Shown here: positions 1-9,045 of the stretch, piece after piece
Layout: each line of letters begins with the position of its first letter
How positions within the stretch are numbered: position 1 is the first letter of the stretch
From: an uncultured Bacteroidales bacterium
GTDB lineage: Bacteria; Bacteroidota; Bacteroidia; Bacteroidales; Bacteroidaceae
Length of the DNA: 64,000 nucleotides
Assembly: GCA_937995875.1 (NCBI GenBank)
Contig: CALKIW010000008.1
Coordinates: forward strand, 36,850-100,849
Reading direction: 5' to 3'
The notes under the pieces: generated by a model
Database searches by the model: none
Seen by the model: the letters and a program-made list of their open reading frames with translations, nothing else
Told to the model about the DNA's origin: nothing
Program-made: the position numbers and the translations under genes

Positions 1-263
1 TCATCATTGATTTTAGGATTGTATTTCATGGTACATGATCCTAACGGATAGAAGCCGTTATCCACCCCAAAATTATTGCCGCTATGATTGGTATAATGAC
101 GCACAACCGTCATTTCGTCACATTCGGGCAGTTCAGCCGGATGTTCCCGCAGCATGGAGTTGGGTAGGGCATGGCGTGAAAATTCGTTTTGAGGTAGGCT
201 GTAGCCTTCTCGTCCTTGATGGCTGAGTTCAAAAATAAGATTGTGATATAGCTTATTGTTCAT
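1..263 (-). CDS. gcvPB: Glycine dehydrogenase (decarboxylating) subunit 2, N-terminal part
   Basis: This is the first 87 codons of the P-protein beta subunit, cut by the left window edge. With GcvPA it decarboxylates glycine and passes the aminomethyl group to lipoyl-GcvH. The visible N-terminus carries the family blocks [21 protein letters not shown] and VVRHYT, typical of the PB half of split glycine decarboxylases. The PLP lysine lies beyond the edge. The ATG at 263 follows the gcvPA stop by 36 nt, so this is the last visible gene of the gcvT-gcvH-gcvPA-gcvPB operon. Confidence 0.93.
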   Translation of the reverse strand, partial: MNNKLYHNLIFELSHQGREGYSLPQNEFSRHALPNSMLREHPAELPECDEMTVVRHYTNHSGNNFGVDNGFYPLGSCTMKYNPKIND

Positions 264-299
264 AGTTTTACTTCTTCTTTAATTTGTTAAACTCAACCT

Positions 300-1616
300 T
301 TATTGAACATAACTCAGCAGAGTTTCCATTTCTTTCTGTGTGCGTTGCTCGGTTACGGCCAGCATCAGGGTGTCCTCCGCAATCTTCACGCCACCAAAAA
401 TCCCATTGTCAAGCCATAGCTTTTGCAATGCGTCAAGATTTCCATCATATTTTACGCAGAACTCATTTAAGAACTCTTTGCCGGGGAAAGCATCATGGAA
501 ACGACCTGTTTCCAATAGTGCATCGTGCAGAAAATGCGCACCGTCGCACCCTCTCTGCGTAACTTCCTGCATTCCTTGTTTGCCCATGAGCGACAAATAG
601 AGAGTCACCCAAAGCGTCATTAATCCCTGATTGGAGCATATATTTGAGGTCGCTTTTTCACGACGAATATGCTGTTCGCGTGCTTGAAGGGTCAATACAA
701 ACGACCTTTGACCGTCTTCGTCTACGGTTTGTCCAACTATTCTGCCCGGCATTTTGCGCATATATTTCTCTATAGTACACATATAGCCAAGGTACGGGCC
801 ACCCCATGCCATTGGTATTCCCAAGCTCTGGGCCTCACCAACAGCAATATCGGCTCCCCATTCGCCCGGTGTCTTGAGTAAGGAGAGGTCAGCTGCAATG
901 CTATTAATGATGAATAAGGCCTTCTGTTCATGACATTTATCGGCTATGCCGGAGAAGTCCTCAATAATACCATAGTAGTTGGGCTGCTGCACGATTACAC
1001 CAGCCACACCGCCTTGCGCAAGTTTTTCAGACAATGTCGAGAAATCGGTTTCGCCGTTCTTCTGGGGTATCATGTCAATGTCGATGTCACGAAAATGAGC
1101 ATAGGTTTTCAACACTTTCAATACCTTTGGATCGATGGTCTCTGAGACGAGCACCCGGCTCGACTTCCTCACAATGGTCGAGGCCATCATCATTGCTTCG
1201 GCCGTTGCGGTGGAACCATCATACATCGAAGCGTTGGACACCTGCATTCCGGTGAGCCGAGCCATCATCGTTTGGTATTCAAAGATGTAATGTAGCGTAC
1301 CTTGCGATATTTCGGACTGATAAGGTGTATAGCTCGTCAGATATTCAGAACGACTCGTGATTTGCGGAATGACAGAGGGAACGTAGTGATCGTAGACACC
1401 CGCTCCGGCAAAACAAATCTTTTGTTGATTCTCTGCTCCTACCTGTTCAAAGTATCGACGTATCTCAATCTCACTCTTTGCACTTGGCAGGTTGTAGTCA
1501 TTTTGCAGGCGAATATCTTCGGGGATGTCAGCGTTAAGCTCGTCCAAAGACTTTACCCCAATGACTTTCAGCATGCGTTGAATGTCATCAGGGGTATGTG
1601 GAAAATATTTAAACAT
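300..1616 (-). CDS. gcvPA: Glycine dehydrogenase (decarboxylating) subunit 1
   Basis: This 438-residue protein is the alpha subunit of the split glycine decarboxylase (P-protein) of the cytoplasmic glycine cleavage system. The N-terminus (YFPHTPDDIQRML) and blocks such as YTPYQSEISQGTLHYIFEYQT and GQTVDEDGQRSFVLTLQAREQHIRREKA are family signatures, and the length is normal for the PA half. The ATG at 1616 lies 42 nt after the gcvH stop and the gene is followed 36 nt later by gcvPB, so all four gcv genes are probably one transcript. No frameshift or missing block is seen. Confidence 0.97.
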   Translation of the reverse strand: MFKYFPHTPDDIQRMLKVIGVKSLDELNADIPEDIRLQNDYNLPSAKSEIEIRRYFEQVGAENQQKICFAGAGVYDHYVPSVIPQITSRSEYLTSYTPYQSEISQGTLHYIFEYQTMMARLTGMQVSNASMYDGSTATAEAMMMASTIVRKSSRVLVSETIDPKVLKVLKTYAHFRDIDIDMIPQKNGETDFSTLSEKLAQGGVAGVIVQQPNYYGIIEDFSGIADKCHEQKALFIINSIAADLSLLKTPGEWGADIAVGEAQSLGIPMAWGGPYLGYMCTIEKYMRKMPGRIVGQTVDEDGQRSFVLTLQAREQHIRREKATSNICSNQGLMTLWVTLYLSLMGKQGMQEVTQRGCDGAHFLHDALLETGRFHDAFPGKEFLNEFCVKYDGNLDALQKLWLDNGIFGGVKIAEDTLMLAVTEQRTQKEMETLLSYVQ

Positions 1617-1658
1617 CGGCTAATGTGGTCTATGGTGTTTAATGTTGGTGGATGGAGT

Positions 1659-2018
1659 TTATTCAACAGAGGCCAAATAGGCTTCTTCGTCCATTAAATC
1701 GTCCAATTCAGATACGTCGGATAGTTTTACCTTGATAATCCAATTAGCGTTGGCATCTTGGTTGATGAGTTCAGGCTCGTCTTCCAAAGCCTCGTTCACC
1801 TCAACAACGACGCCACTAACCGGACTCATCAAGTCGCTGGCAGCCTTAACACTTTCCACAGCACCGAAGTCTTCACCGGCCGTTACTTCATCATCCACGT
1901 CGGGCATATCTACATACACAATGTTTCCCAATGCTTTCTGTGCATAGTCGGTAATACCGATATAGCCAAACTCACCCTCTACGCGAACATACTCATGTGA
2001 TTTGCAAAAATAAGTCAT
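1659..2018 (-). CDS. gcvH: Glycine cleavage system H protein
   Basis: A 119-residue lipoyl carrier that shuttles the aminomethyl intermediate between the P, T and L proteins. The lipoylation site is visible in the block GAVESVKAASDL, with the modified lysine at about residue 58. The preceding GNIVYVDMPDVDDEV is characteristic of GcvH. Size and start (ATG at 2018) fit the family. It lies 22 nt downstream of gcvT and 42 nt upstream of gcvPA in the operon. The L protein (lipoamide dehydrogenase) is not in the window. Confidence 0.97.
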   Translation of the reverse strand: MTYFCKSHEYVRVEGEFGYIGITDYAQKALGNIVYVDMPDVDDEVTAGEDFGAVESVKAASDLMSPVSGVVVEVNEALEDEPELINQDANANWIIKVKLSDVSELDDLMDEEAYLASVE

Positions 2019-2040
2019 AATAGTATTGTTTTATTGATAT

Positions 2041-3126
2041 TTATTTCTTGTAATGTTTCTCGTAAAATTTCTTTTTAACAATGGTACCGGGGAAAGTCTT
2101 CTTGCGAATCTGCACTTCCACCTTGTCGCCAAGCTTTAAACTCGCATCGACCAAGGCCACCGCACAACTCTTTTCTACAGAGATGAGTCGATAACCGGTA
2201 GTCACTTCGCCTACTTCCCGACCATCTTTCAGCACTTTGTAGCCGTTTCGAGGCACAGCCTTGCCCTCCAATTCGATGCCGCGAAGCCGTTGTGAAGGAC
2301 CCTCAGCCTTTTGCTTGGCAATCGCCTCCTTTCCAATGAAATCTGGTTTGTCCAATTTGCAGAACATACTCAAACCTGCCATTACGGGGGTTATCGTGTC
2401 AGACAGTTCGTCGCCGTAAAGAGGCAGTCCGACCTCAAAACGCAGCGTGTCACGACAACCCAGTCCGCACGGAACACATTGCTTACTTGCCATCAGTTTG
2501 TCCCATTGGTCTATGATGAAGGCATGAGAGCCATAAATCTCAAAACCGTCCTCACCTGTATACCCCGTCCGACTGATGATGATTTCCTCCTCACCGTTCA
2601 CTTCCGTCTTTACGGTGTAAAATTTCAAGTCTTTGCAATCCCAACCCAGTACGTCGCGCATCACTTGCTCTGCCTCCGGGCCTTGTATGGCCAACTGGCC
2701 ATAGCGTTCGGAGGCATGGTCTATCTCCACTTCAAAGCCCTCCTTATTCTTGTTAATCCAGTCCACATCCTTATCAATGTTGGCAGCATTGATAACGATG
2801 AAGAATTCCTGACTGCCCATTTTGTAGACCAACACGTCATCTACTGTACCACCATCGGAGTAGAGCATCATGCCGTAGTAAATCTGATGAATGGGAGCGT
2901 TGGTCACATCGTTGGTAAATATATGGTTTACAAAGCGTTCTGCGTCCTTTCCTCGCACAAAGATTTCGCCCATGTGGGACACGTCGAACACCCCGCAATG
3001 CTGTCGTACCGCATTGTGTTCCTCGATAATTGAAGTATATTGTATTGGCATTTCATAGCCGCCAAAAGGCTGAATGAGTGCACCCAGTTTGGTGTGCCGT
3101 TCATAGAGACAGGTACGTTTATTCAT
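2041..3126 (-). CDS. gcvT: Aminomethyltransferase (glycine cleavage T protein)
   Basis: A 361-residue enzyme that releases ammonia from the H-protein-bound intermediate and forms 5,10-methylene-THF. Family blocks seen: GGYEMPIQYTSI near the N-terminus, GVFDVSHMGEI, GRTGYTGEDGFEIY-like ISRTGYTGEDGFEIY, and the C-terminal barrel. The frame is open to an ATG at 3183, but the ATG at 3126 (MNKRTCLYERH) matches where the family begins, and a -7 promoter box overlaps the upstream candidate. First gene of the gcv operon. Confidence 0.96.
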   Translation of the reverse strand: MNKRTCLYERHTKLGALIQPFGGYEMPIQYTSIIEEHNAVRQHCGVFDVSHMGEIFVRGKDAERFVNHIFTNDVTNAPIHQIYYGMMLYSDGGTVDDVLVYKMGSQEFFIVINAANIDKDVDWINKNKEGFEVEIDHASERYGQLAIQGPEAEQVMRDVLGWDCKDLKFYTVKTEVNGEEEIIISRTGYTGEDGFEIYGSHAFIIDQWDKLMASKQCVPCGLGCRDTLRFEVGLPLYGDELSDTITPVMAGLSMFCKLDKPDFIGKEAIAKQKAEGPSQRLRGIELEGKAVPRNGYKVLKDGREVGEVTTGYRLISVEKSCAVALVDASLKLGDKVEVQIRKKTFPGTIVKKKFYEKHYKK

Positions 3127-3180
3127 AGTCTTACAAAATATTGTAGTTTTATGTTGAAAGGCATAAGGTTTCCTTACGTG

Positions 3181-3188
3181 CAAACTTA
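3181..3188 (-). promoter_or_regulatory. -7 box of the gcv operon promoter
   Basis: On the minus strand this reads TAAGTTTG, a match to the Bacteroidetes -7 consensus TAnnTTTG, and would start transcription near 3174, about 48 nt before gcvT. No clear TTTG -33 box is seen at the usual spacing. A small hairpin (TAAGG-AAA-CCTTA) lies at the predicted 5' end. No glycine riboswitch-like sequence was recognised in the leader. Confidence 0.5.
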
Positions 3189-3264
3189 ACGAAATATTTT
3201 GAATAAACTGATTATTTTTTGAAAAAAATAAGCCTCGCTGAAACCCTAAAAAAATATAAAATAA

Positions 3265-3351
3265 ATGCGTGTATCAAAAGAATCGCCCACAATAAATTGT
3301 CATCTTGACTCAAAAATGGAAGCAAGGCTTTACACCTTTTGATACACGCAT
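3265..3351 (-). terminator. Perfect 16-bp inverted repeat after thrC
   Basis: The arms ATGCGTGTATCAAAAG (3265-3280) and CTTTTGATACACGCAT (3336-3351) are perfectly complementary and separated by 55 nt. Read in the direction of thrC (minus), the second arm is followed by a T-rich tract, as in an intrinsic terminator, but the loop is unusually long. It sits between the thr and gcv operons. It could alternatively be a regulatory site or the ends of a small element. Confidence 0.5.
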
Positions 3352-3384
3352 CGATATGATGTCTATTTGCTTAATAAAGCGATA

Positions 3385-4713
3385 TTATTCTTGCATAAGA
3401 AAATTCTTAAATGATTCAAAATCATTGGCCATCTTAACACTCTGTTTTTTTCCTTTCATGAAATTTTGCAGACGCTGGGGAATGGCAATATCCGTTCCAA
3501 GAATGTCATCCACTTTTTCCTTGAATTTGGCAGGATGAGCTGTTTCGAGGAATACGCCCACGTCGTTACGCCCAAGTTGTTCTTTCAGTGCTTGATAGCC
3601 ACAAGCCCCATGAGGGTCGAGCACATAGCCTGTAGAGGCATAACACTCCTTCATGCTTTCTCGGATGCGCGGGTCCGGATAGGTTGCTCCGCTGATGTCG
3701 GCCTTGATGCTTTTCCAGTGATTGTCGTAGAGCGCGAGAATCCGTGCAAAGTTGCTTGGGTCGCCTACGTCCATCGCATTGGCTAAGGTTTGCTTGCTTG
3801 GCATGGGCTGATAGTCTCCAGTTTGCAAATAATTGAAAAACACGTCGTTAGCATTGTTTGATGCAATAAAGTGTTTAATTGGTAGTCCCATCCTCGCAGC
3901 AAACAGCCCGGCAGTAATATTTCCGAAATTGCCACTGGGCACACAGACCACGAGATTGCTCGTACCATCTTCTGACCAACTGAGCTCCCCTGTTTTTTTC
4001 AGTTGAGCATAAGCATTGAAATAGTAGAAAGCTTGTGGCAGAAAACGAGCCACGTTAATGGAGTTGGCCGATGTCAGTGCCATGTGTTCATTCAGCTCAC
4101 TATCCATAAACGCACTTTTCACCAGTGCCTGACAGTCATCGAATACGCCGTCCACCTCCAAAGCCGTGATATTTTGCCCTAACGTGGTGAATTGACATTC
4201 CTGTATTTTGCTCACTTTGTCCTTGGGATACAACACATATACGTGAATACCGTCTACACCGAGAAAGCCGTTTGCTACGGCCGACCCTGTATCGCCGGAC
4301 GTAGCTACCAAAACATTGACACGACCATTGCTGCGCTTGTCTTTCCTGATAAAATATTGGAGCAGACGAGCCATAAACCGTGCGCCTACGTCCTTGAAGG
4401 CAAGGGTGGGACCGTGAAAGAGTTCGAGCGTGTAAATATTTTGCTCTACGTTTACCACAGGAGTATCAAACGCCAGTGTGTCATCAACGATTTGTTTCAG
4501 GGAAGCCTCATCCACATCGTCGCCAAAAAATGCCTTAGCCACCTCAAACGACATTTCCCGGAAGGTCATTTCGTCAATATGTTCAAAGAAATTACGGGGC
4601 AGAGCCTTGATGTGTTCGGGCATATATAGCCCTCGGTCGGGTGCCAATCCTCGTTCCACAGCTTCGCGAAGTGTGGCGAGGGGAGCCTGATGATTGGTAG
4701 AATAATATTTCAT
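3385..4713 (-). CDS. thrC: Threonine synthase
   Basis: A 442-residue PLP enzyme that converts O-phosphohomoserine to threonine. The N-terminus (MKYYSTNH.AP..LREAVERGLAPDRGLYMPE) and the PLP-lysine block HGPTLAFKDVGARF (lysine about residue 107) are diagnostic, as are ATSGDTGSAVA and CVPSGNFGNITAG. It is the last gene of thrA-apgM-thrC; only 2 nt separate its ATG from the preceding stop, so translation is probably coupled. Supplies the final step of threonine synthesis in this operon. Confidence 0.97.
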   Translation of the reverse strand: MKYYSTNHQAPLATLREAVERGLAPDRGLYMPEHIKALPRNFFEHIDEMTFREMSFEVAKAFFGDDVDEASLKQIVDDTLAFDTPVVNVEQNIYTLELFHGPTLAFKDVGARFMARLLQYFIRKDKRSNGRVNVLVATSGDTGSAVANGFLGVDGIHVYVLYPKDKVSKIQECQFTTLGQNITALEVDGVFDDCQALVKSAFMDSELNEHMALTSANSINVARFLPQAFYYFNAYAQLKKTGELSWSEDGTSNLVVCVPSGNFGNITAGLFAARMGLPIKHFIASNNANDVFFNYLQTGDYQPMPSKQTLANAMDVGDPSNFARILALYDNHWKSIKADISGATYPDPRIRESMKECYASTGYVLDPHGACGYQALKEQLGRNDVGVFLETAHPAKFKEKVDDILGTDIAIPQRLQNFMKGKKQSVKMANDFESFKNFLMQE

Positions 4714-4715
4714 GA

Positions 4716-5993
4716 TTAGTCTATTTTCATAAATGATTCCATAAATTCACCCAGATGGAGCAGGCCGTATGAGCCTGATACACATGCCACTTCGTCATAA
4801 CGTTGCACTGAGTCCGGCTCTATGCCCTTATACCAAAACAGGAATGGTACCGGCTCAGAAACGTGGGTGCGAATTTCTATGGGTGTCGGGTGATCGGGCA
4901 GCACGGCGATACACACCGGCTCGTCCCATTGGCTCACCTCTTTATATATAGGCTCCACAATGCGGTGGTCCAGATATTCAATGGTGCGGAGTTTCAAATC
5001 CAAGTCACCGTCGTGCCCGGCTTCGTCGCTGGCCTCAAGATGAAGATATACGAAGTCCTGCTTGCGCAGTGCCTCGATGGCCGCAGCAGCCTTTCCCTCG
5101 TAGTTGGTGTCGGCCAGTCCTGTGGCTCCGGGTACCTTGATGATGTCCAGTCCCGCATAATGGCCGATGCCCCGTATCAGGTCTACGGCCGAAATAACCG
5201 AGCCGGTATTCACCTGCGGATAGTGTTGCATCAGGGTTTGCATACTTGGCCGGTAGCCCCCGCTCCAAGGCCAGATGCTGTTAGCAGGGCGCTGGCCTTT
5301 GCGTTCCTTGTCTTGGTTGAATGGATGGGCGGCCAGAAGTTTCTGTGATTTGAGTATCAGGTCGTTAAGCAAATCGGCTGTTTCCCTGCCCGACATTCTC
5401 ACTTCGCCGGTCGGATTACCGTCAATCCCGAAGATTGGCTCGTGCACGTCTTCCCATCCTTTCTCGCTCTCAACCAGCAGTTTGTGCCATTCCTCGTTGG
5501 GATGGTCGTGAGGCGGAGCGCACACCACATGCTTACTCGCACGCTTGATGACGAGCAGGTGGCGATATTGAATACCGGTTACAAAACGTATCTGCTCTGT
5601 ACCAAGATTGGCATTGAGATAATCAATCAGCTTGTCGCCATTCTCCGTAGAGAGGTTTCCGCCGTTGTGGGTGATAATCTTTCCGTCTTGCAGCGTGATA
5701 AAGTTACACCTCATCGCCATGTCTTCAGGCTCCATGTCGTAACCGATACTGGCTGCCTCAAGCGGCCCCCGACCTTCGTACACCTTGTTCAGGTCGTAGC
5801 CTAAGATGGCTGTATTGGCAACCTCAGAGCCGGGATGAAATCCCTCAGGAATGGTCATCAGCCGTCCGCATCGCCCTTCACGGGCCATCCTGTCCATGTA
5901 AGGCGTGTCGGCAAACTGCAACAGCGTCTTTCCGCCGAGCCTTTCCACAGCGTGATCGGCCATGCCATCTCCTAATATAATAATGTGTTTCAT
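4716..5993 (-). CDS. Cofactor-independent phosphoglycerate mutase family protein, proposed homoserine kinase
   Basis: A 425-residue member of the alkaline-phosphatase superfamily, archaeal-type (ApgM-like) phosphoglycerate mutase group. Metal-site blocks LGDGMADH (near residue 7) and LPDHPTP, and the candidate catalytic serine in HPGSEVANT (about Ser56), are present. It lies between aspartokinase-homoserine dehydrogenase and threonine synthase where a homoserine kinase is expected, and no GHMP-type thrB is present. Members of this subfamily (TIGR02535) have been proposed from such context to be homoserine kinases. The ATG at 5993 was chosen because the upstream extension to 6260 runs into thrA and does not look like this family. 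The kinase role is inference. Confidence 0.88.
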   Translation of the reverse strand: MKHIIILGDGMADHAVERLGGKTLLQFADTPYMDRMAREGRCGRLMTIPEGFHPGSEVANTAILGYDLNKVYEGRGPLEAASIGYDMEPEDMAMRCNFITLQDGKIITHNGGNLSTENGDKLIDYLNANLGTEQIRFVTGIQYRHLLVIKRASKHVVCAPPHDHPNEEWHKLLVESEKGWEDVHEPIFGIDGNPTGEVRMSGRETADLLNDLILKSQKLLAAHPFNQDKERKGQRPANSIWPWSGGYRPSMQTLMQHYPQVNTGSVISAVDLIRGIGHYAGLDIIKVPGATGLADTNYEGKAAAAIEALRKQDFVYLHLEASDEAGHDGDLDLKLRTIEYLDHRIVEPIYKEVSQWDEPVCIAVLPDHPTPIEIRTHVSEPVPFLFWYKGIEPDSVQRYDEVACVSGSYGLLHLGEFMESFMKID

Positions 5994-6037
5994 TCTTTCT
6001 TGTTTCTTGTTCCCAAGTAGGGAAATAAGGTGGTGCA

Positions 6038-8473
6038 TCAAATGTTTGCTATACTCATGATGTTGGCAAATACTCCGGCTGCCGTCACGCTTGCCCCGGC
6101 GCCATACCCTTGTATTTGCATGGGGTATTCCTTGTAGCGTTCGGTGGTGAGCATCACGATGTTGTTGCTCCCTTCCAGACGATAGAACGGATGGTTGCGG
6201 TCTACAGCCTGCAATGCGACGCTTGTCTCTCCGCCATCCATTGTGGCCACAAAGCGCCATTTTTTGTCTTCAGCTTCGAGTTTCCTTCTTCGTGCTTCGA
6301 AGTCGGCGTCAAGCTGCGGCAGTTTTTTCCAAAAATCGTCTACAGACCCTTTAAAATATTCATCGGGAACAAACAGCGACTTCTTTACGTCGGCCTGCTC
6401 CACACGATACCCGGCTTCGCGGGTCAGAATCACCAACTTGCGAATCACATCTATACCGCTCAAGTCAATGCGTGGGTCGGGCTCAGCATAGCCTTGTTTC
6501 TTGGCTCGCTTCACCGTTTCAGAGAAAGGAACGTCTGCGGATATTTCGTTAAAGATAAAGTTTAACGTTCCACTCAAAACCGCCTCAATCTTAAGTATTC
6601 GGTCTCCGGAGTTTCTTAAGTCATTGATAGTGCCTATAATGGGCAGACCGGCTCCGACATTGGTCTCGTAGAGAAACTTTACTCCACGTTTCAGCGCCGT
6701 AGATTTCAAGCGTGCGTAGTTCTCAAATTCTGAGCTGGCAGCTATCTTGTTGGCCGTCACCACACTGATATTGTGGCTTAGAAACGATTGATAGAGGGCT
6801 GCAATCTCCTTTGATGCCGTGCAATCCACGAAGACGGAATTAAAAATATTCATCTTCAGAATCCTGTCACGCAGTTTTTCGGGATTGCTTGGCTCCGATG
6901 TTTCGAGCAGTTCCCGATAGTTGTCGAGATCCACTCCGTCGCGAGAGAGGATGGCACGCTTTGAACTGGCAATGCCCACCACATTGAGTTTCAGGCGCGA
7001 GTGCTCTTTCAGTTCTTCGTATTGCGACCTGATTTGCTCAATGAGTTTGCCGCCCACCGTACCGATACCGCATATAAACACATTGAGCACGTTGTATTCT
7101 GAAAGGAAGAACGAGTCGTGGAGCACATTCAGCGATTTGCGGAGAAATTGCGAATCGACTACAAAAGATATGTTGGTTTCCGACGCTCCCTGCGCACAAG
7201 CGATGACCGAAATACCGCTTCGGCCCAATGTGCCAAACAGTTTACCGGCAATACCCGGTGTATGTTTCATGTTCTCGCCGACAATGGCGATAGTAGCCAG
7301 ATTGCTTTCGGCGTGCATGGGGAACATGGCTCCGTCTTCGATTTCGGCTTCAAATTCTTTGTTCAGCACTCCCATTGCATCTTCGGCATCTTCGTCGCGC
7401 ACACCGATAGAGGTAGAATTCTCTGACGATGCCTGCGACACGAGGAATACACTGATGCCGTTGTCGGCCAAAGCCGTGAAGATGCGGCGGTTTACACCGA
7501 TGACGCCGACCATCGAAAGTCCTGATACCGTGATGAGTGTAGTGCCCTTGATGCTCGAAATTCCTTTAATAGCTTTGCGGTCGTTTTCCACCTTTTTCTT
7601 GATAACCGTACCCGGATTTTCTGGGTTAAAGGTGTTTTTAACTCGGATAGGAATATTCTTGATACACACCGGATAGATGGTTGGCGGATAAACTACTTTA
7701 GCTCCGAAGTTGCAAAGCTCCATCGCTTCTACATAGCTTAGTTCGTCAATAGTGTAGGCCGAGTGAATAACTTTGGGGTCGGCCGTCATGAATCCGTCCA
7801 CGTCGGTCCAGATTTCCAGTGACTTCGCGTTCAGGGCGGCGGCTATAACCGATGCCGTATAGTCGGAGCCTCCACGTCCGAGATTGGTGATTTCGCCCGT
7901 ATCACGGTCGGAGGAAATAAATCCCGGCACAAGCGATATGCGTGGCAAATCCTCAAATGCGGCTTTCACCAACTTGGTGCTCAACTCACTATCGAGGTTG
8001 TTCTTGCCGTTCAAGGATTCGGTTTTGATAAACTCCCGCGAGTCAAACCATTTGGAGCCGCGAACGAGCGTAGCCACAATATTGGAACTCAGACGTTCAC
8101 CGTAGCTCACGATGGCGTCTTGTGTCTTCTTACTTAAATCATGAATGAGATATACTCCGAAATAAATGGAATGGAGTTGTTCGAAAAGGGCATCTACCTT
8201 ATTAAATAGAGATTCGCGGTCGTGGGTGTCTGTGATAATGGTATCGATCAGTTTATGATGTCGGTCCACCATATCCTTAAAGGATGCTTTCCAACTTTCG
8301 TTACCCTCTACCGCCATTTGCGATGTGGCAATAAGTTTATCGGTGATTCCACCTAAGGCACTGACTACTACAATAATCGGCTGGCGACGTGCCTCGTTTT
8401 CTACAATGCGTTTTAAGCTGAGAATGCTTTTTACGGAACCTACTGATGTTCCGCCAAATTTCAATACTTTCAT
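6038..8473 (-). CDS. thrA: Bifunctional aspartokinase / homoserine dehydrogenase
   Basis: An 811-residue fusion catalysing the first and third steps of threonine synthesis. The N-terminal kinase has KFGGTSVGS at residues 5-13. Tandem ACT domains follow (around residues 310-460, with SMVGVIGV and TIAIVGENM). The dehydrogenase Rossmann motif FICGIGTVGG starts near residue 470, and NVGAGLPIIGT and KKQGYAEPDPRIDLSG are present. The start is the ATG at 8473; the TTG just upstream is unnecessary. It heads the operon, with the next gene 44 nt downstream. ACT domains imply feedback control by threonine. Full length, no defects seen. Confidence 0.97.
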   Translation of the reverse strand: MKVLKFGGTSVGSVKSILSLKRIVENEARRQPIIVVVSALGGITDKLIATSQMAVEGNESWKASFKDMVDRHHKLIDTIITDTHDRESLFNKVDALFEQLHSIYFGVYLIHDLSKKTQDAIVSYGERLSSNIVATLVRGSKWFDSREFIKTESLNGKNNLDSELSTKLVKAAFEDLPRISLVPGFISSDRDTGEITNLGRGGSDYTASVIAAALNAKSLEIWTDVDGFMTADPKVIHSAYTIDELSYVEAMELCNFGAKVVYPPTIYPVCIKNIPIRVKNTFNPENPGTVIKKKVENDRKAIKGISSIKGTTLITVSGLSMVGVIGVNRRIFTALADNGISVFLVSQASSENSTSIGVRDEDAEDAMGVLNKEFEAEIEDGAMFPMHAESNLATIAIVGENMKHTPGIAGKLFGTLGRSGISVIACAQGASETNISFVVDSQFLRKSLNVLHDSFFLSEYNVLNVFICGIGTVGGKLIEQIRSQYEELKEHSRLKLNVVGIASSKRAILSRDGVDLDNYRELLETSEPSNPEKLRDRILKMNIFNSVFVDCTASKEIAALYQSFLSHNISVVTANKIAASSEFENYARLKSTALKRGVKFLYETNVGAGLPIIGTINDLRNSGDRILKIEAVLSGTLNFIFNEISADVPFSETVKRAKKQGYAEPDPRIDLSGIDVIRKLVILTREAGYRVEQADVKKSLFVPDEYFKGSVDDFWKKLPQLDADFEARRRKLEAEDKKWRFVATMDGGETSVALQAVDRNHPFYRLEGSNNIVMLTTERYKEYPMQIQGYGAGASVTAAGVFANIMSIANI

Positions 8474-8539
8474 CAATATGATATTTTAGTCATGTAATGC
8501 CACCCCTGACACAAACAGGGCCGAAGCAAAACTTAGCTG

Positions 8540-8570
8540 CAAAAATAACAATTATTATTATGATGTCCAA
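8540..8570 (-). promoter_or_regulatory. Promoter of the thr operon
   Basis: Minus strand: TTGG (8570-8567), 19 nt, then TATTTTTG (8547-8540), close to the Bacteroidetes TTTG-N19-21-TAnnTTTG consensus. It predicts a start near 8533 and a leader of about 60 nt, which holds a short hairpin (CCCTG-tttgtgt-CAGGG). No leader peptide rich in Thr/Ile was found in the leader. Confidence 0.6.
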
Positions 8571-8739
8571 CTAAAATGGTTGCAAAATATTGTTTTTATT
8601 GAATATCTGCCTACAAATTGTAGTTACACATTCTTTTGATGTACATTTTGATAGTTTTAAAAGACAAATTGTAGGCTTTTTAATAAAGTTGTTGATGGCA
8701 TCAGTATAAAACATTGAATTACTATGACAAACAAGTGTT

Positions 8740-9045
8740 CTATTTTTGCTTATTTAAAACAGACACAAACTTGTTTTCAAATACGCGAAAATTAAGCGGT
8801 TTTCGCAACATTCTGATACTCATCAGATTAGCAGGTTGAAGGTTGAAATGGACTGATTATGAACAAAAATACGGGTTCGATTACATATCTAATGGTGCTA
8901 TGGTTAAGGCTTAGTGATGAGGCGGTTAGCATTTAACCATATTGCGATTAGGCCTTATCCATGAATGGAAAAGGCCTTTACGGCAACATCGGCTTGTTTT
9001 CATTTGTCAAAATTTAGAAAACAATCGCTGATTCTTTAAATTTCA
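8740..9045 (-). repeat. Dispersed intergenic element, copy A (22-bp array 8880-8988)
   Basis: This copy lies on the minus strand between thrA and a lipoprotein gene, in a 660-bp gap with no convincing gene. The array holds five contiguous degenerate units of 22, 22, 22, 21 and 22 bp with cores such as GGATAAGGCC and AAAGGCCTTT, ending in ATAGCACCATTAGATATGTA. The downstream module holds CGCGTATTTGAAAAC (plus 8773-8787) and AAATAAGCAAAAAT, which match the other copies at 29.1, 37.6, 50.4 and 63.8 kb. The 170 bp between it and the thrA promoter shows nothing else. Confidence 0.75.

Noticed and set aside
2311..3033. A 240-residue plus-strand frame opposite gcvT
   Set aside because: It is fully antisense to gcvT, which has clear family motifs; the translation shows no domain.
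3127..3384. A glycine riboswitch ahead of gcvT
   Set aside because: The leader from the -7 box at 3181 is only about 48 nt and lacks the tandem aptamer pattern. The inverted repeat lies upstream of that start.
8474..8540. A threonine attenuator leader peptide before thrA
   Set aside because: The short leader has a weak hairpin but no small ORF rich in Thr or Ile codons.
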